Assembly: GCA_900467685.1 (NCBI GenBank)
Contig: UBQX01000017.1
Coordinates: forward strand, 29,911 to 93,910
Origin: Hyphomicrobiales bacterium
Lineage (GTDB): Bacteria > Pseudomonadota > Alphaproteobacteria > Rhizobiales > Rhizobiaceae
Length of the DNA stretch: 64,000 nt
Direction: 5' to 3'
The position numbers were made by a program, and so were the translations under genes. Below, piece after piece: positions 29,865 through 38,372 of this stretch. The notes beneath the pieces were generated by a model that did not search any database, was not told the DNA's origin, and was given only the letters and a program-made list of their open reading frames with translations. Within the stretch, counting starts at the first letter, position 1, and each line of letters starts with the position of its first letter.

Positions 29865-31649
29865 ATGCGCTGGGCTGCGCCCTTGCGGTCTGTGACGTCA
29901 GGAATGCGGAAGATGGCCGTTCGCGGCATCGCAGCCTTGACCCTGGCTGTTGGCCTCACTGCGGCTGTCGCAGGGGCAGCACAAGCGGAAACCCGCTCCC
30001 TCAAGCTCTATTTCGTCCATACCGGCGAACGCGCAACGATCACCTTCAAGCGTAACGGCAAGTTTGATGCCGATGGGCTTGCGAAGCTCAACCGCTTCCT
30101 GCGCGACTGGCGTCGCAATGAACCGACCAAGATGGATCCGCGTCTCTTCGACCTCATCTGGTCGGTTTATCAGAAAAGCGGATCGAGCGATTATATCAAC
30201 GTTCTCTGCGGCTATCGCGCGCCCGGTACCAACGAGATGCTGCGCAACCGCTCGCGCCACACCGGTGTTGCGAAGGAAAGCCAGCATATTCTCGGCAAGG
30301 CGATGGATTTCTACATCCCCGGAGTTCCGCTGGAACGGCTGCGGGAAATCGGCCTGAAGCTGCAGATGGGCGGCGTCGGCTATTATCCAACCTCTGGCTC
30401 GCCTTTCGTGCATATGGATGTCGGCGGCGTCCGTGCATGGCCGCGCGCTTCTCGCGAGACGCTGGTGCGCCTGTTCCCGGACGGCAAGACGATCCACATT
30501 CCGCCGGATGGCAAGCCGCTGCCGGGCTATGAAGCCGCCATGGCGGATTACAAGCGCCGTCTGGGCTCCAATAATATCGAGATTGCCTCTTCCGGTGGTG
30601 GCCGCAAGAACCTCTTCCAGATGCTGTTTGGCGGCGGTGGTGACGAGGACGAAAGCCCCGAGGCCATTGCGGATACTGCGCCCGCCAAGGCGCAGCCGCC
30701 GAAGGCCGCACCGGCCGTTGCCGCACCGCCTGTCCAGGTCGCGACTGCCGAACCTGCGCCGCAGCCCAAGCAGACATTCATCGAAAATCTTCCCGGGACG
30801 ACCGTTGCCAATGCGCCGGTTCCGAATGTTCGCCCGTCTGTGGCCGGGCAGAATGCCGATCTTGAAACGGCGCTTGTTTCGCCGGCCAGAAGCTCCGCGA
30901 GCGCCGCAATGGCCTCCGTCCTGCAGCCGCCGGATGCCGGCAATGGCGATTATGCAGATCTCGGCGACTACAAGATCCCCGTTCCGCAGCTGCTGGGCGA
31001 GCGCAAGCAGCCGGGCGAGGCCGAGCTGGCGGCAGTTCCGCTGCCCGGCATGCGGCCGGACTATCAGGTGGCCTCGGCGGCGCCTGACCTGGCTGTGACG
31101 CCGTCTGCCGTGCCGATGCCTGCGCCGCAGGCAGCCGATGCCGGCGGTAACGCGCCGAAGCCGACGAACGCTCCCGGAAACGGCAGCGACGAGATTGCTG
31201 CGATGATCCGGCGCATGTCCGGCGATGATGCTGCCGCGCCTGCCGCCGCTACGCCTTTAGCCAGGCCGCAGCAGGTGGCTTTGGCCGAACCCTCCGCAGC
31301 TGCCAACAAGCAACTGACCCGTTCCCTGAAGGCTGATATCCGCCCGGCGCTGACCGAGGCCTATCAGCCGAAAAAGGGTGCTCGCCCGAACAAGACCGAT
31401 GCGATCGCCGCACTGCGTGGCTCCCATTCGCAACCGGCTCAGCTGACCGGCGAGATGATCGAGAAGTGGGCACTGGCCGCCAACAACGCGCAGATTGTTG
31501 CACCGAAGCCGGCGGAGGGTGCGAATGCTCGGGATCGCGATGCGGACGCAAAGCCTGCGGCAGTCGCCAGCAGCCAGGCTGACACTGCGGGAGCGAGGTT
31601 CGATCCCGCCCGGTTCTCGGGAGCGGCGCCTGTGGCAAAGTCGCAGTAA
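29865..31649 (+). CDS. secreted DUF882 protein, M15-type peptidase fold, long Pro/Ala-rich tail
   Basis: About 594 residues from ATG 29865 (start uncertain; frame is open back to 29745). The signal peptide core is ALTLAVGLTAAVAGAAQA. DUF882 follows, with ESQHILGKAMDFYIPG and FVHMDVGGVRAW giving His, Asp and His in the order of the M15 zinc site. Such YcbK-like proteins are predicted murein carboxypeptidases. From about residue 260 a 330-residue Ala/Pro-rich low-complexity tail extends to the end, far longer than the core family needs. Confidence 0.82.
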   Translation: MRWAAPLRSVTSGMRKMAVRGIAALTLAVGLTAAVAGAAQAETRSLKLYFVHTGERATITFKRNGKFDADGLAKLNRFLRDWRRNEPTKMDPRLFDLIWSVYQKSGSSDYINVLCGYRAPGTNEMLRNRSRHTGVAKESQHILGKAMDFYIPGVPLERLREIGLKLQMGGVGYYPTSGSPFVHMDVGGVRAWPRASRETLVRLFPDGKTIHIPPDGKPLPGYEAAMADYKRRLGSNNIEIASSGGGRKNLFQMLFGGGGDEDESPEAIADTAPAKAQPPKAAPAVAAPPVQVATAEPAPQPKQTFIENLPGTTVANAPVPNVRPSVAGQNADLETALVSPARSSASAAMASVLQPPDAGNGDYADLGDYKIPVPQLLGERKQPGEAELAAVPLPGMRPDYQVASAAPDLAVTPSAVPMPAPQAADAGGNAPKPTNAPGNGSDEIAAMIRRMSGDDAAAPAAATPLARPQQVALAEPSAAANKQLTRSLKADIRPALTEAYQPKKGARPNKTDAIAALRGSHSQPAQLTGEMIEKWALAANNAQIVAPKPAEGANARDRDADAKPAAVASSQADTAGARFDPARFSGAAPVAKSQ

Positions 31650-31682
31650 TAGGCGATCGACCAAGTATTCCGGAACCGCAAA

Positions 31683-31709
31683 AAAAGGCCCGCATCGAGC
31701 GGGCCTTTT
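31683..31709. terminator. bidirectional intrinsic terminator
   Basis: AAAAGGCCCGC, loop ATCGA, GCGGGCCTTTT. A-tract and T-tract on both sides let it end transcription from the DUF882 gene and from the convergent gapR gene. Confidence 0.85.
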
Positions 31710-31737
31710 GCGTAAGCGGGTTGCCGTGATTGACGGC

Positions 31738-31995
31738 TTATTCCATGCCGAGAGCAGCCATGTAGGTCTGCAGGATCGTTTCTTCCTCGATGCGCTCGTT
31801 GGCGTCCTTTTTGCGGAGGCGAACGATCGTGCGCATGGCCTTCGTGTCGTAGCCGCGGCCCTTGGCTTCGCCGTAGACGTCCTTGATGTCGTCGCTGATC
31901 GAGGCCTTTTCCTCTTCGAGGCGCTCGATGCGCTCGATGAGTTGGCGCAGTTCTGCGGCGGCGACGTTTTCGACGGCTTTGGTTTCTTCTTCCAT
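31738..31995 (-). CDS. gapR: GapR-family (DUF2312) nucleoid-associated protein
   Basis: 85 residues from ATG 31995, with AGGAG six bases upstream. The sequence [21 protein letters not shown] then [20 protein letters not shown] and IVRLRKKD is the DUF2312 signature: an N-terminal coiled coil and a basic DNA-clamping part. In Caulobacter GapR binds overtwisted DNA ahead of polymerases and supports replication. It is probably co-transcribed with the DUF1244 gene 181 bases upstream. Confidence 0.9.
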   Translation of the reverse strand: MEEETKAVENVAAAELRQLIERIERLEEEKASISDDIKDVYGEAKGRGYDTKAMRTIVRLRKKDANERIEEETILQTYMAALGME

Positions 31996-32176
31996 GTCAT
32001 GCTCCTGCATTGGCCACGGCCGCATGAGGTCGGGCTTGGGGTCGGTGGGGCAGGCAAATTTGCCCGCCGAGGGATGCGGTGACGTGCCGCGAAGGTCGTT
32101 CGAGGTCAAGGGGAATGTTGCGGTTCTCCGCGTTATTCTTTCGACCGCGGCTGGATCTCATATCGCGGGGGGCGGA

Positions 32177-32482
32177 TCAGTCTTTCGGCCGGTTGACTTC
32201 AAAGGCGGCCTGCTGTTCGGGGCTTGCCTCGCGCTGGTTGAGCTTCTTCCACGCGTCATAGGGCATGCCATAGACGGCTTCGCGGGACTCGTCCTTCGTC
32301 ACCGGCAGGCCGGCGTGGTTGGCCGCTTCGAGATACCAGTTGGACAGGCAGTTGCGGCAGAAGCCGGCCAGATTCATCAGGTCGATGTTCTGCACGTCCG
32401 GGCGATGCTGTAGGTGGGAAACGAGGCGGCGAAATGCTGCGGCCTCGAGTTCGGTTTGCTGTTCTTTGGTCAGTTCGGCCAT
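32177..32482 (-). CDS. DUF1244 family protein
   Basis: 101 residues from ATG 32482, with GGAGA upstream. The DUF1244 block AAAFRRLVSHLQHRPDVQNIDLM then NLAGFCRNCLSNWY carries a Cys-X2-Cys pair, and GMPYDAWKKLNQ follows. The family is small, alpha-helical and without known function, common in alphaproteobacteria. It starts 23 bases after the N-formylglutamate amidohydrolase gene on the same strand. Confidence 0.85.
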   Translation of the reverse strand: MAELTKEQQTELEAAAFRRLVSHLQHRPDVQNIDLMNLAGFCRNCLSNWYLEAANHAGLPVTKDESREAVYGMPYDAWKKLNQREASPEQQAAFEVNRPKD

Positions 32483-32505
32483 GGGCGTCTCCTTCCTTTT
32501 CTGAT

Positions 32506-33294
32506 TTACTCGTATGCACCGGTACGAGACGGGAAGATCCGGTACTCGTGCAGGTCCGGCATGGCGTTCATTTCGGTGAAGATCGGAGCAAGCACGCCGG
32601 CCCATTCATCGACGCCGCGCCGGTCGCCGATCAGGTCCTGGCGAACCTCCAGCAGGACATGCGGGATGCCGTTGCGCATGCAATGCCGGTACATCGTATC
32701 GCCTTTCAGCGCGCCATCATAGGGCTCGTTATCGCCGGTCACATAACCCCGATCCTCAAGCGCGCGGATAAGGGGGTGCACCGCGCGGTGGTCGGTGTCC
32801 CAGAGGACGCCGGCCTGCCAAGGCCGCCTGAAGCCCTTCCAATAGGGCGTGAAGGAATGCAGCGAGATGACGAGCGGCGCCTTGCCGGCCGCCATCGCCA
32901 CCTCGGCAATCGCCTTGTCGACGGCCATGTGATAGGGGCGGTGCCAGGTTTCGATGCGGCGGCGGCGCTCGGCGGGGCTTAACGGATGATTTGCCGGGAT
33001 GATCGCGCCGTCGGACAATTTCATGATCAGCGTCGGGTCGTCCTCGCCGCGATTGGGGTCGATGAGGAGGCGCGAGAAGCAGGAGAGCACGGCTGGCGCG
33101 TCCAGCATGGCGGCAAGACGCTCGGTCAGCGGCTCGATCCCGATATCGTAGGCGATGTGGCGGCCGAATGCTTCCTTTGGCAGGCCGAGTGCGTCATAGT
33201 CGGCCGGAACATGATTCGTGGCGTGATCGGCAATGATCAGGAGCCCGGCGGCGGAATTTCCGCCGATCCTTCGGTAGGCCTGGTGTTGAGTCAT
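32506..33294 (-). CDS. N-formylglutamate amidohydrolase family protein
   Basis: 262 residues. The FGase pattern is LLIIADHATNHVP, RHIAYDIGIEPLTERLA, SRLLIDPNRGEDDPTLI and ISLHSFTP, with DTDHRAV and LLEVRQDLI. Zinc-binding His and Asp residues of the aspartoacylase-like fold are retained. Family enzymes release formate from N-formylglutamate in histidine degradation, but no hut genes are here, so the natural substrate is open. It is the first gene of the unit reading to gapR. Confidence 0.87.
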   Translation of the reverse strand: MTQHQAYRRIGGNSAAGLLIIADHATNHVPADYDALGLPKEAFGRHIAYDIGIEPLTERLAAMLDAPAVLSCFSRLLIDPNRGEDDPTLIMKLSDGAIIPANHPLSPAERRRRIETWHRPYHMAVDKAIAEVAMAAGKAPLVISLHSFTPYWKGFRRPWQAGVLWDTDHRAVHPLIRALEDRGYVTGDNEPYDGALKGDTMYRHCMRNGIPHVLLEVRQDLIGDRRGVDEWAGVLAPIFTEMNAMPDLHEYRIFPSRTGAYE

Positions 33295-33456
33295 GAAGCG
33301 CCCGTGACCGGTATTGCAAGATTGTCATTTTATCGACAATGAGTGATGGCATGGCAAGGAGTGTGGTTCAAGGCCAGAAATGGCACTTCGACTTCGGCGC
33401 GCTTTCTCAACCGGACGCGATACTAATCGATTGAAACTCTCATTGACATTCGGGCT

Positions 33457-33993
33457 ATGGCAGCGCACAACGACAAGACCACCCATCATGGAGCCACAAC
33501 GGAAATCGTGACCCGTTCAACTCGAAACCCATCCCCCAACCGTTTCGCCAAGCGCCTCGCTGCGCCTGCCGTACTGTTTACGCTCGCGTTTGCGCCTGCT
33601 TTCCTCCCGGCAAGCGAAGCGCGTGCGGATTTCCGGGTTTGCAACGGAACGCAGAATCTCGTTGGCGTCGCCATCGGCTATCGGGCCAGCGAAGGCTGGA
33701 TCACCGAGGGCTGGTGGCAGGTGCCGGCAACGACCTGCGCCACGCTGATCGAAGGCGAGCTGAAATCGCGCTATTATTATCTTTACGCCGAGGATGCCGC
33801 CCGTGGCGGGCGCTGGACCGGCGACGTGAAGATGTGCGTGGCGGAAAACGAGTTCAAGATCGTCGGCGTCAAGGATTGTTTCGCGCGCGGCTACCAGCAG
33901 ATGGGCTTCAAGGAATATGACACCGGCAAGCAGGGGAGCTGGATGGTTCAGCTCACTGATACGTCGGGAACCCAGGAAAGCCAGAGCAAATGA
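33457..33993 (+). CDS. secreted DUF1036 protein
   Basis: 178 residues. A basic N-terminal segment and hydrophobic core (PAVLFTLAFAPAFLPASEARA) form a signal peptide. The DUF1036 domain then reads FRVCNGTQNLVGVAIGYR, EGWITEGWWQVPATTCATL and YYLYAEDAARGGRWTG, with conserved Cys residues probably disulfide-linked. Function is unknown in the family. The stop overlaps the pykA start by four bases, an unusual coupling of a secreted protein with a glycolytic enzyme. Confidence 0.88.
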   Translation: MAAHNDKTTHHGATTEIVTRSTRNPSPNRFAKRLAAPAVLFTLAFAPAFLPASEARADFRVCNGTQNLVGVAIGYRASEGWITEGWWQVPATTCATLIEGELKSRYYYLYAEDAARGGRWTGDVKMCVAENEFKIVGVKDCFARGYQQMGFKEYDTGKQGSWMVQLTDTSGTQESQSK

Positions 33994-35429
33994 GACGCAA
34001 CCGCAAGGTCAAGATCCTAGCCACCCTCGGCCCCGCTTCTTCGGAAGAGGCCATGATCGAAAAGCTGTTCCTGGCCGGCGCGGATCTGTTCCGCATCAAC
34101 ATGAGCCATGCCAGCCACGACGTCATGCGCACGCTGATTTCGCGCATTCGCAGCGTCGAGAAGCGCATGGGTCGGCCGATCGGCATTCTCGCCGACATCC
34201 AGGGTCCGAAGCTGCGCGTCGGCAAGTTCGCCAATACGAAGGTGACGCTGACGCCCGGCCAGACCTTCACGCTCGACAATAACCAGGAGCCCGGTGACGA
34301 AACGCGCGTCTTCCTGCCGCATCCGGAAATTCTGGAATCGGTCAAGGCGGGCGACCGTCTCCTGATCGATGACGGCAAGCTGCATCTGAAGGCGATCAAG
34401 TGCGATGGCAAGAGCATCGTCACGGAAGTCATTTCCGGAACCTCGATCTCCGACCGCAAGGGCGTCAGCCTGCCCGATACGCTGCTCGCCGTCGGCGTGC
34501 TGACCGAGAAGGACCGCTCCGACATCGAAGCCGTGCTGGCGACCAACGATGTCGACTGGGTGGCGCTCTCGTTCATCCAGCGTCCGGAAGACCTGGCGGA
34601 AGTGCGCAAGCTGGCACGCGGCCGCGTCGGCATCATGTCCAAGATCGAGAAGCCGCAGGCTCTGGAGCGGATCGAGGAAATCATCGAGCTTTCCGACGCA
34701 CTCATGGTCGCTCGCGGTGACCTCGGCGTCGAAATGCCGCTTGAATCCGTTCCCGGCATCCAGAAGCAGCTGACGCGCGCCTGCCGCAAGGCTGGCAAGC
34801 CGGTCGTGGTTGCGACGCAGATGCTCGAATCCATGATTACCGCGCCGGTTCCGACCCGCGCCGAAGTCTCTGACGTGGCAACCGCCGTGTTCGAAGGCGC
34901 GGACGCGATCATGCTGTCGGCTGAGTCCGCCTCCGGAGCCTATCCGGTCGAAGCGGTTTCGACCATGGCTTCGATTGCCCAGAAGGTCGAAGAGGACCAG
35001 TATTTCACCGGCATTATCCACGCGCAGCGTTCCGAGCCGAACCCGACCGGTGCGGATGCGATTTCGCTCGCTGCCCGCCAGATTGCAGAGACGCTGAAGC
35101 TCAACGCCATCGTCTGTTATACGGCATCCGGTACGACCGGTCTTCGCGCCTCGCGCGAGCGTCCGGCCATGCCGATCCTGGCGCTGTCGCCGATCGTCAA
35201 GACGGCGCGCCGCCTGTCGCTGGCCTGGGGCCTCCACTGCGTGGTCACGGAAGACGCGACGGACCTGGACGACATGGTCAACCGCGCCTGCCGCATCGTC
35301 GTCAGCGAAGGTTTTGGCGGCCCCGGTGACCGCATCATCATCACGGCCGGTGTTCCGCTCGGAACGCCGGGTTCTACGAATATGCTACGTATCGCCTATA
35401 TCGGTTCGGATGGCGTGACGGGCATCTGA
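33990..35429 (+). CDS. pykA: pyruvate kinase
   Basis: 479 residues. KILATLGPASSEEAMIEKLF, MSHASHDVMR, GPKLRVGKF, the catalytic lysine in IMSKIEKPQALERI, and VARGDLGVEMPLESVPGIQK with VATQMLESMI define the active site. The C-terminal allosteric domain ends near LRIAYIGSDGVTGI. It converts phosphoenolpyruvate and ADP to pyruvate and ATP. It is translationally coupled to the DUF1036 gene and ends at a strong terminator. Confidence 0.97.
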   Translation: MRRNRKVKILATLGPASSEEAMIEKLFLAGADLFRINMSHASHDVMRTLISRIRSVEKRMGRPIGILADIQGPKLRVGKFANTKVTLTPGQTFTLDNNQEPGDETRVFLPHPEILESVKAGDRLLIDDGKLHLKAIKCDGKSIVTEVISGTSISDRKGVSLPDTLLAVGVLTEKDRSDIEAVLATNDVDWVALSFIQRPEDLAEVRKLARGRVGIMSKIEKPQALERIEEIIELSDALMVARGDLGVEMPLESVPGIQKQLTRACRKAGKPVVVATQMLESMITAPVPTRAEVSDVATAVFEGADAIMLSAESASGAYPVEAVSTMASIAQKVEEDQYFTGIIHAQRSEPNPTGADAISLAARQIAETLKLNAIVCYTASGTTGLRASRERPAMPILALSPIVKTARRLSLAWGLHCVVTEDATDLDDMVNRACRIVVSEGFGGPGDRIIITAGVPLGTPGSTNMLRIAYIGSDGVTGI

Positions 35430-35455
35430 TCCGGTTCGCAAGAATATTGAAAATG

Positions 35456-35487
35456 GGCCGCGCGTTCTGCCGAACGTGCGGCCTTTT
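35456..35487 (+). terminator. intrinsic terminator of pykA
   Basis: GGCCGCGCGTTC, loop TGCC, GAACGTGCGGCC, then TTTT: a 12-bp stem with one G-U pair, 26 bases after the pykA stop. Confidence 0.85.
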
Positions 35488-35494
35488 CCGTTTC

Positions 35495-36403
35495 TCAAGG
35501 TGAGGTCGGCGCCGGGCCGAGGACCTTCAGCGCCCCCGGATGGATGCAGATGCGGATATCGCGCGGCAGCGGCATGAGTTCGCCGTCGAGGACGCAACGC
35601 GCCGTGGGCGTGCGGCGCGGGAAATGCAGTTCAACTTCCTGCACGAGTTCGGAGTGAACCGCGACATTCTCCTTCAGCTTTCCGCGGAAGAGGTCGAAGG
35701 CAAGGCGGAGCGCGCCCTTCCATTTCAGGCGCTTGGCGAGATAAAGGCCGAGATGGCCGCCATCCAGACGTTCCGAAATCAGCATGGGGCTGGGCCCGAA
35801 GGCATTGTTGGACACTGAGATCGCCGAGACCTTCATGCTCTCCTCCTTGCCGTTGATCCTGTAGGTGACCTCAAAGGAGGGCGGATCGAGGAGAACGTCG
35901 ATGGAGGCGCGGATATTGGCGGCGATCTTGCCGATGCGCGACTTGTAGGCGATCTTCTCGCGCAGCCGGATCATGCGGGCATGCATGCCGGCGCTGAACT
36001 GGTGGACAAAGGGATTGCCGTTGGCATCGCCAATATCGGCCGCCATGACATTCCATTCGGCGAGCACGCCTGGAACTGCATTGACGTCGAGGGGCAGACC
36101 GATGGCGCGTGCGAAGAGGTTCATAGTGCCCGCCGGGATCACGCCCAGCGGCAGGCCTGTTTCCCAGGCGATTGTGGCTGCTGCCGAGACGGAGCCGTCG
36201 CCACCTGCAACGATCAGCGCGTCGGTGCCTGGTTCTTCGGCGGCTGCCTTCAGGCATTTCACCACCTCGCGTCCGGGCACGATGCGGCAATCGACCCGGT
36301 GGCCCTCGGCAGCAAAGGAGGTTTCAAGCAGGCTCGCATAGGCCTCGAGGTCCATGGTCCTCAAGGTGCCTGCATCCTTGTTCAGAACAGCAATCGCCCG
36401 CAT
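35495..36403 (-). CDS. diacylglycerol kinase-family lipid kinase
   Basis: 302 residues from ATG 36403. The nucleotide-binding VAGGDGSVSAAA and PAGTMNLFARAIGLP are the DAGK catalytic-domain motifs of the YegS/LCB5 group. FEVTYRINGKE and CVLDGELM mark the C-terminal sandwich. It phosphorylates a lipid; the acceptor is unknown. It is convergent with pykA and follows suhB after a hairpin. Confidence 0.85.
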   Translation of the reverse strand: MRAIAVLNKDAGTLRTMDLEAYASLLETSFAAEGHRVDCRIVPGREVVKCLKAAAEEPGTDALIVAGGDGSVSAAATIAWETGLPLGVIPAGTMNLFARAIGLPLDVNAVPGVLAEWNVMAADIGDANGNPFVHQFSAGMHARMIRLREKIAYKSRIGKIAANIRASIDVLLDPPSFEVTYRINGKEESMKVSAISVSNNAFGPSPMLISERLDGGHLGLYLAKRLKWKGALRLAFDLFRGKLKENVAVHSELVQEVELHFPRRTPTARCVLDGELMPLPRDIRICIHPGALKVLGPAPTSP

Positions 36404-36500
36404 GTCACCCTTGCAGCTTCGGCCCGAAAGCCGGAATGGCTTCCACAAGACCATGACGCGAAGTTAAGACAGTTAATGCGCGCGCCCGGCATCTACAAGG

Positions 36501-36524
36501 ACGCCGGCGATCAAACGCCGGCGT
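36501..36524 (-). terminator. hairpin after suhB
   Basis: ACGCCGGCG, loop ATCAAA (plus strand), CGCCGGCGT: a perfect 9-bp stem 57 bases after the suhB stop. The minus-strand tail is CCTTGT, so termination may be partial. Confidence 0.5.
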
Positions 36525-36580
36525 GGGGCCGCGGTTCCCGAAGGAGGCTGAAGATTTTGCGGCCTTCAGCCGGGATCTAA

Positions 36581-37381
36581 TCAGCCGCGCGGAATGGGGC
36601 GGTGCGTCACTTCGAGCAGCGCCTTGTGGACGTATTCGTTGCCAGCGACCACGGAGCCGGTTTCCAGCATGCTGGTCTTGCCGTCGAAGTCGGAGACCCA
36701 GCCGCCAGCTTCCTTGATCAGCAGGATGCCGGCCGCGATGTCCCAGGCGGCAAGGCCGGTTTCCCAGTAGCCGTCGCAACGACCGGCGGCGACATAGGCG
36801 AGGTCCAGCGAGGCAGCGCCAAAGCGGCGGATGCCGGCGACTTCGCCCATGACATGGCGCAGCTCGACCAGGAACTTGCCGTGGTTGCCACGGCCGAGAT
36901 GCGGCACGCCGCAGGTGATCACGCTGTCCGACAGCTCCTTGCGGGCCGCAACGCGCAGGCGGCGGTCGTTGAGGAAGGCGCCGCCACCCTTTTCGGCGGT
37001 GTAGAGTTCGTCAGTCGCGGGGTTGAAGACGACGGCGGCAACGATTTCGCCATTGCGCTCGAGGGCGAGGGAAACGGCAAATTGCGGGATGCCGTGCAGG
37101 AAGTTCGTCGTGCCATCGAGCGGATCGACGATCCAGCGATGGGCGCCGTCCGTGCCCTTGATCTCTTCGCTTTCCTCGCCGAGGAAGCCATAGGTCGGGC
37201 GGGCCTTCATGAGCTCGTCCTTGACGATCTTTTCAGCCTTCCGATCCGCCTGGGAGACGTAATCGCTCGGGCCCTTGACGGACACCTGAAGGTTCTGAAC
37301 CTCGCCGAAATCGCGCGACAGCGACTTGCCGGCCTTGAAGGCGGCCTGAACCATGACATTGAGAAGGGCTGAACGAGCCAT
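36581..37381 (-). CDS. suhB: inositol-phosphate phosphatase, SuhB type
   Basis: 266 residues. The magnesium-site motifs are GEESEEIKG, DPLDGTTNFLHGIP and the C-terminal WDIAAGILLIKEAGG. AAAGGA precedes the start. Besides hydrolysing inositol-1-phosphate, SuhB homologues act with the Nus factors in ribosomal RNA transcription, which cannot be told from sequence. It begins 72 bases after the efp stop on the same strand. Confidence 0.93.
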   Translation of the reverse strand: MARSALLNVMVQAAFKAGKSLSRDFGEVQNLQVSVKGPSDYVSQADRKAEKIVKDELMKARPTYGFLGEESEEIKGTDGAHRWIVDPLDGTTNFLHGIPQFAVSLALERNGEIVAAVVFNPATDELYTAEKGGGAFLNDRRLRVAARKELSDSVITCGVPHLGRGNHGKFLVELRHVMGEVAGIRRFGAASLDLAYVAAGRCDGYWETGLAAWDIAAGILLIKEAGGWVSDFDGKTSMLETGSVVAGNEYVHKALLEVTHRPIPRG

Positions 37382-37453
37382 GAGACGAATTCCTTTGTCA
37401 AAAAACAGACGGGAGCAGGCGCTTTGCCTGTCTCGTCGAAGCAGCGCACGACG

Positions 37454-38017
37454 TTAGTCGGCGCGGCGGAGATAGGTGAGTTCGTTGGTGTCGACGAGAA
37501 CGCGCTCGCCGGTCGAGATGAAAGGCGGAACGAGGATACGGACGCCGTTTTCGAGGATGGCGGGCTTGTAGGACGAGGCCGCCGTCTGGCCCTTGACGAC
37601 CGGATCGGCTTCCACGATTTCCAGAACCAGCTGGTCTGGCAGCGCGATACCGATGGGCTTTTCGCCATAGAGCTGAACCGTGACCATCATGCCGTCTTTC
37701 AGGAAGCGGGCGCGGTCGCCGACGAATTCCTGCGGCAGTTCCAGCTGTTCGTAGCTTTCAACATCCATGAAGACGAGCGCGTCGCCCTGTTCATAGAGAT
37801 ACTGGAATTCCTTCTTTTCGAGCAGAACCTGCTCGACCGTGTCGACCGTGCGGAAGCGCTCGTTGAGCTTGGTCCCGTCCATCAGGTTCTTCATTTCGAC
37901 CTGATTGAACGCGCCGCCCTTGCCGGGCTTGACCGTGTTGCACTTTACCGCCACCCAGAGCCCACCGTTATGCTCGATAACGCTGCCCGGACGGATTTCG
38001 CCGCCGCTGATCTTCAT
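37454..38017 (-). CDS. efp: elongation factor P
   Basis: 187 residues from ATG 38017; the frame is open far upstream, but [12 protein letters not shown] is the family N terminus. The KOW-like domain carries Lys33 in [17 protein letters not shown], at the position modified by beta-lysylation in some bacteria. The two OB domains end with [23 protein letters not shown] relieves ribosome stalling at polyproline, fitting the proline-rich proteins seen in this window. Confidence 0.95.
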   Translation of the reverse strand: MKISGGEIRPGSVIEHNGGLWVAVKCNTVKPGKGGAFNQVEMKNLMDGTKLNERFRTVDTVEQVLLEKKEFQYLYEQGDALVFMDVESYEQLELPQEFVGDRARFLKDGMMVTVQLYGEKPIGIALPDQLVLEIVEADPVVKGQTAASSYKPAILENGVRILVPPFISTGERVLVDTNELTYLRRAD

Positions 38018-38372
38018 TTGAGAATGTCCATGCTGATATCTTGCGGTTATCCAACCGTATCGAGCGGCTTCATGATCATAAATCGGGGAAATATTCAAGC
38101 CGAAAGAATAACCGAAAGAGCGGTCGGCATGGCCGTGCCGGCCGCTCTCCAGCTCGGCTTCAAGGCGGCCATAGCCCGGACGCCGAAACAGGAACATGAA
38201 GGCGCCGCAGAATATTGCGGAGAGCGAAGCTTAAAAAAGGTCGGTTCGCTCCATGACCTTGGCTGGCCATGCCACCCCGCCCGAAGGCAGGTTCCTTCTC
38301 TCAGATTGGAGCAGTTTTTTCAATGTAAACAGAATTTTAACCTTAAGCGTCAGCGTTAACGCGTAAGGCTTT
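38018..38372. other. intergenic region between efp and the SEL1 gene
   Basis: No gene is supported, although the efp frame is open through part of it. It should hold the efp promoter. Near the SEL1 end, CCTTAAGCG and CGCGTAAGG (38341-38369) form an imperfect stem around the palindrome GCGTTAACGC. Read on the minus strand this is followed by TTAAAATTCTGTTT, a plausible terminator for the SEL1 gene. Confidence 0.5.
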
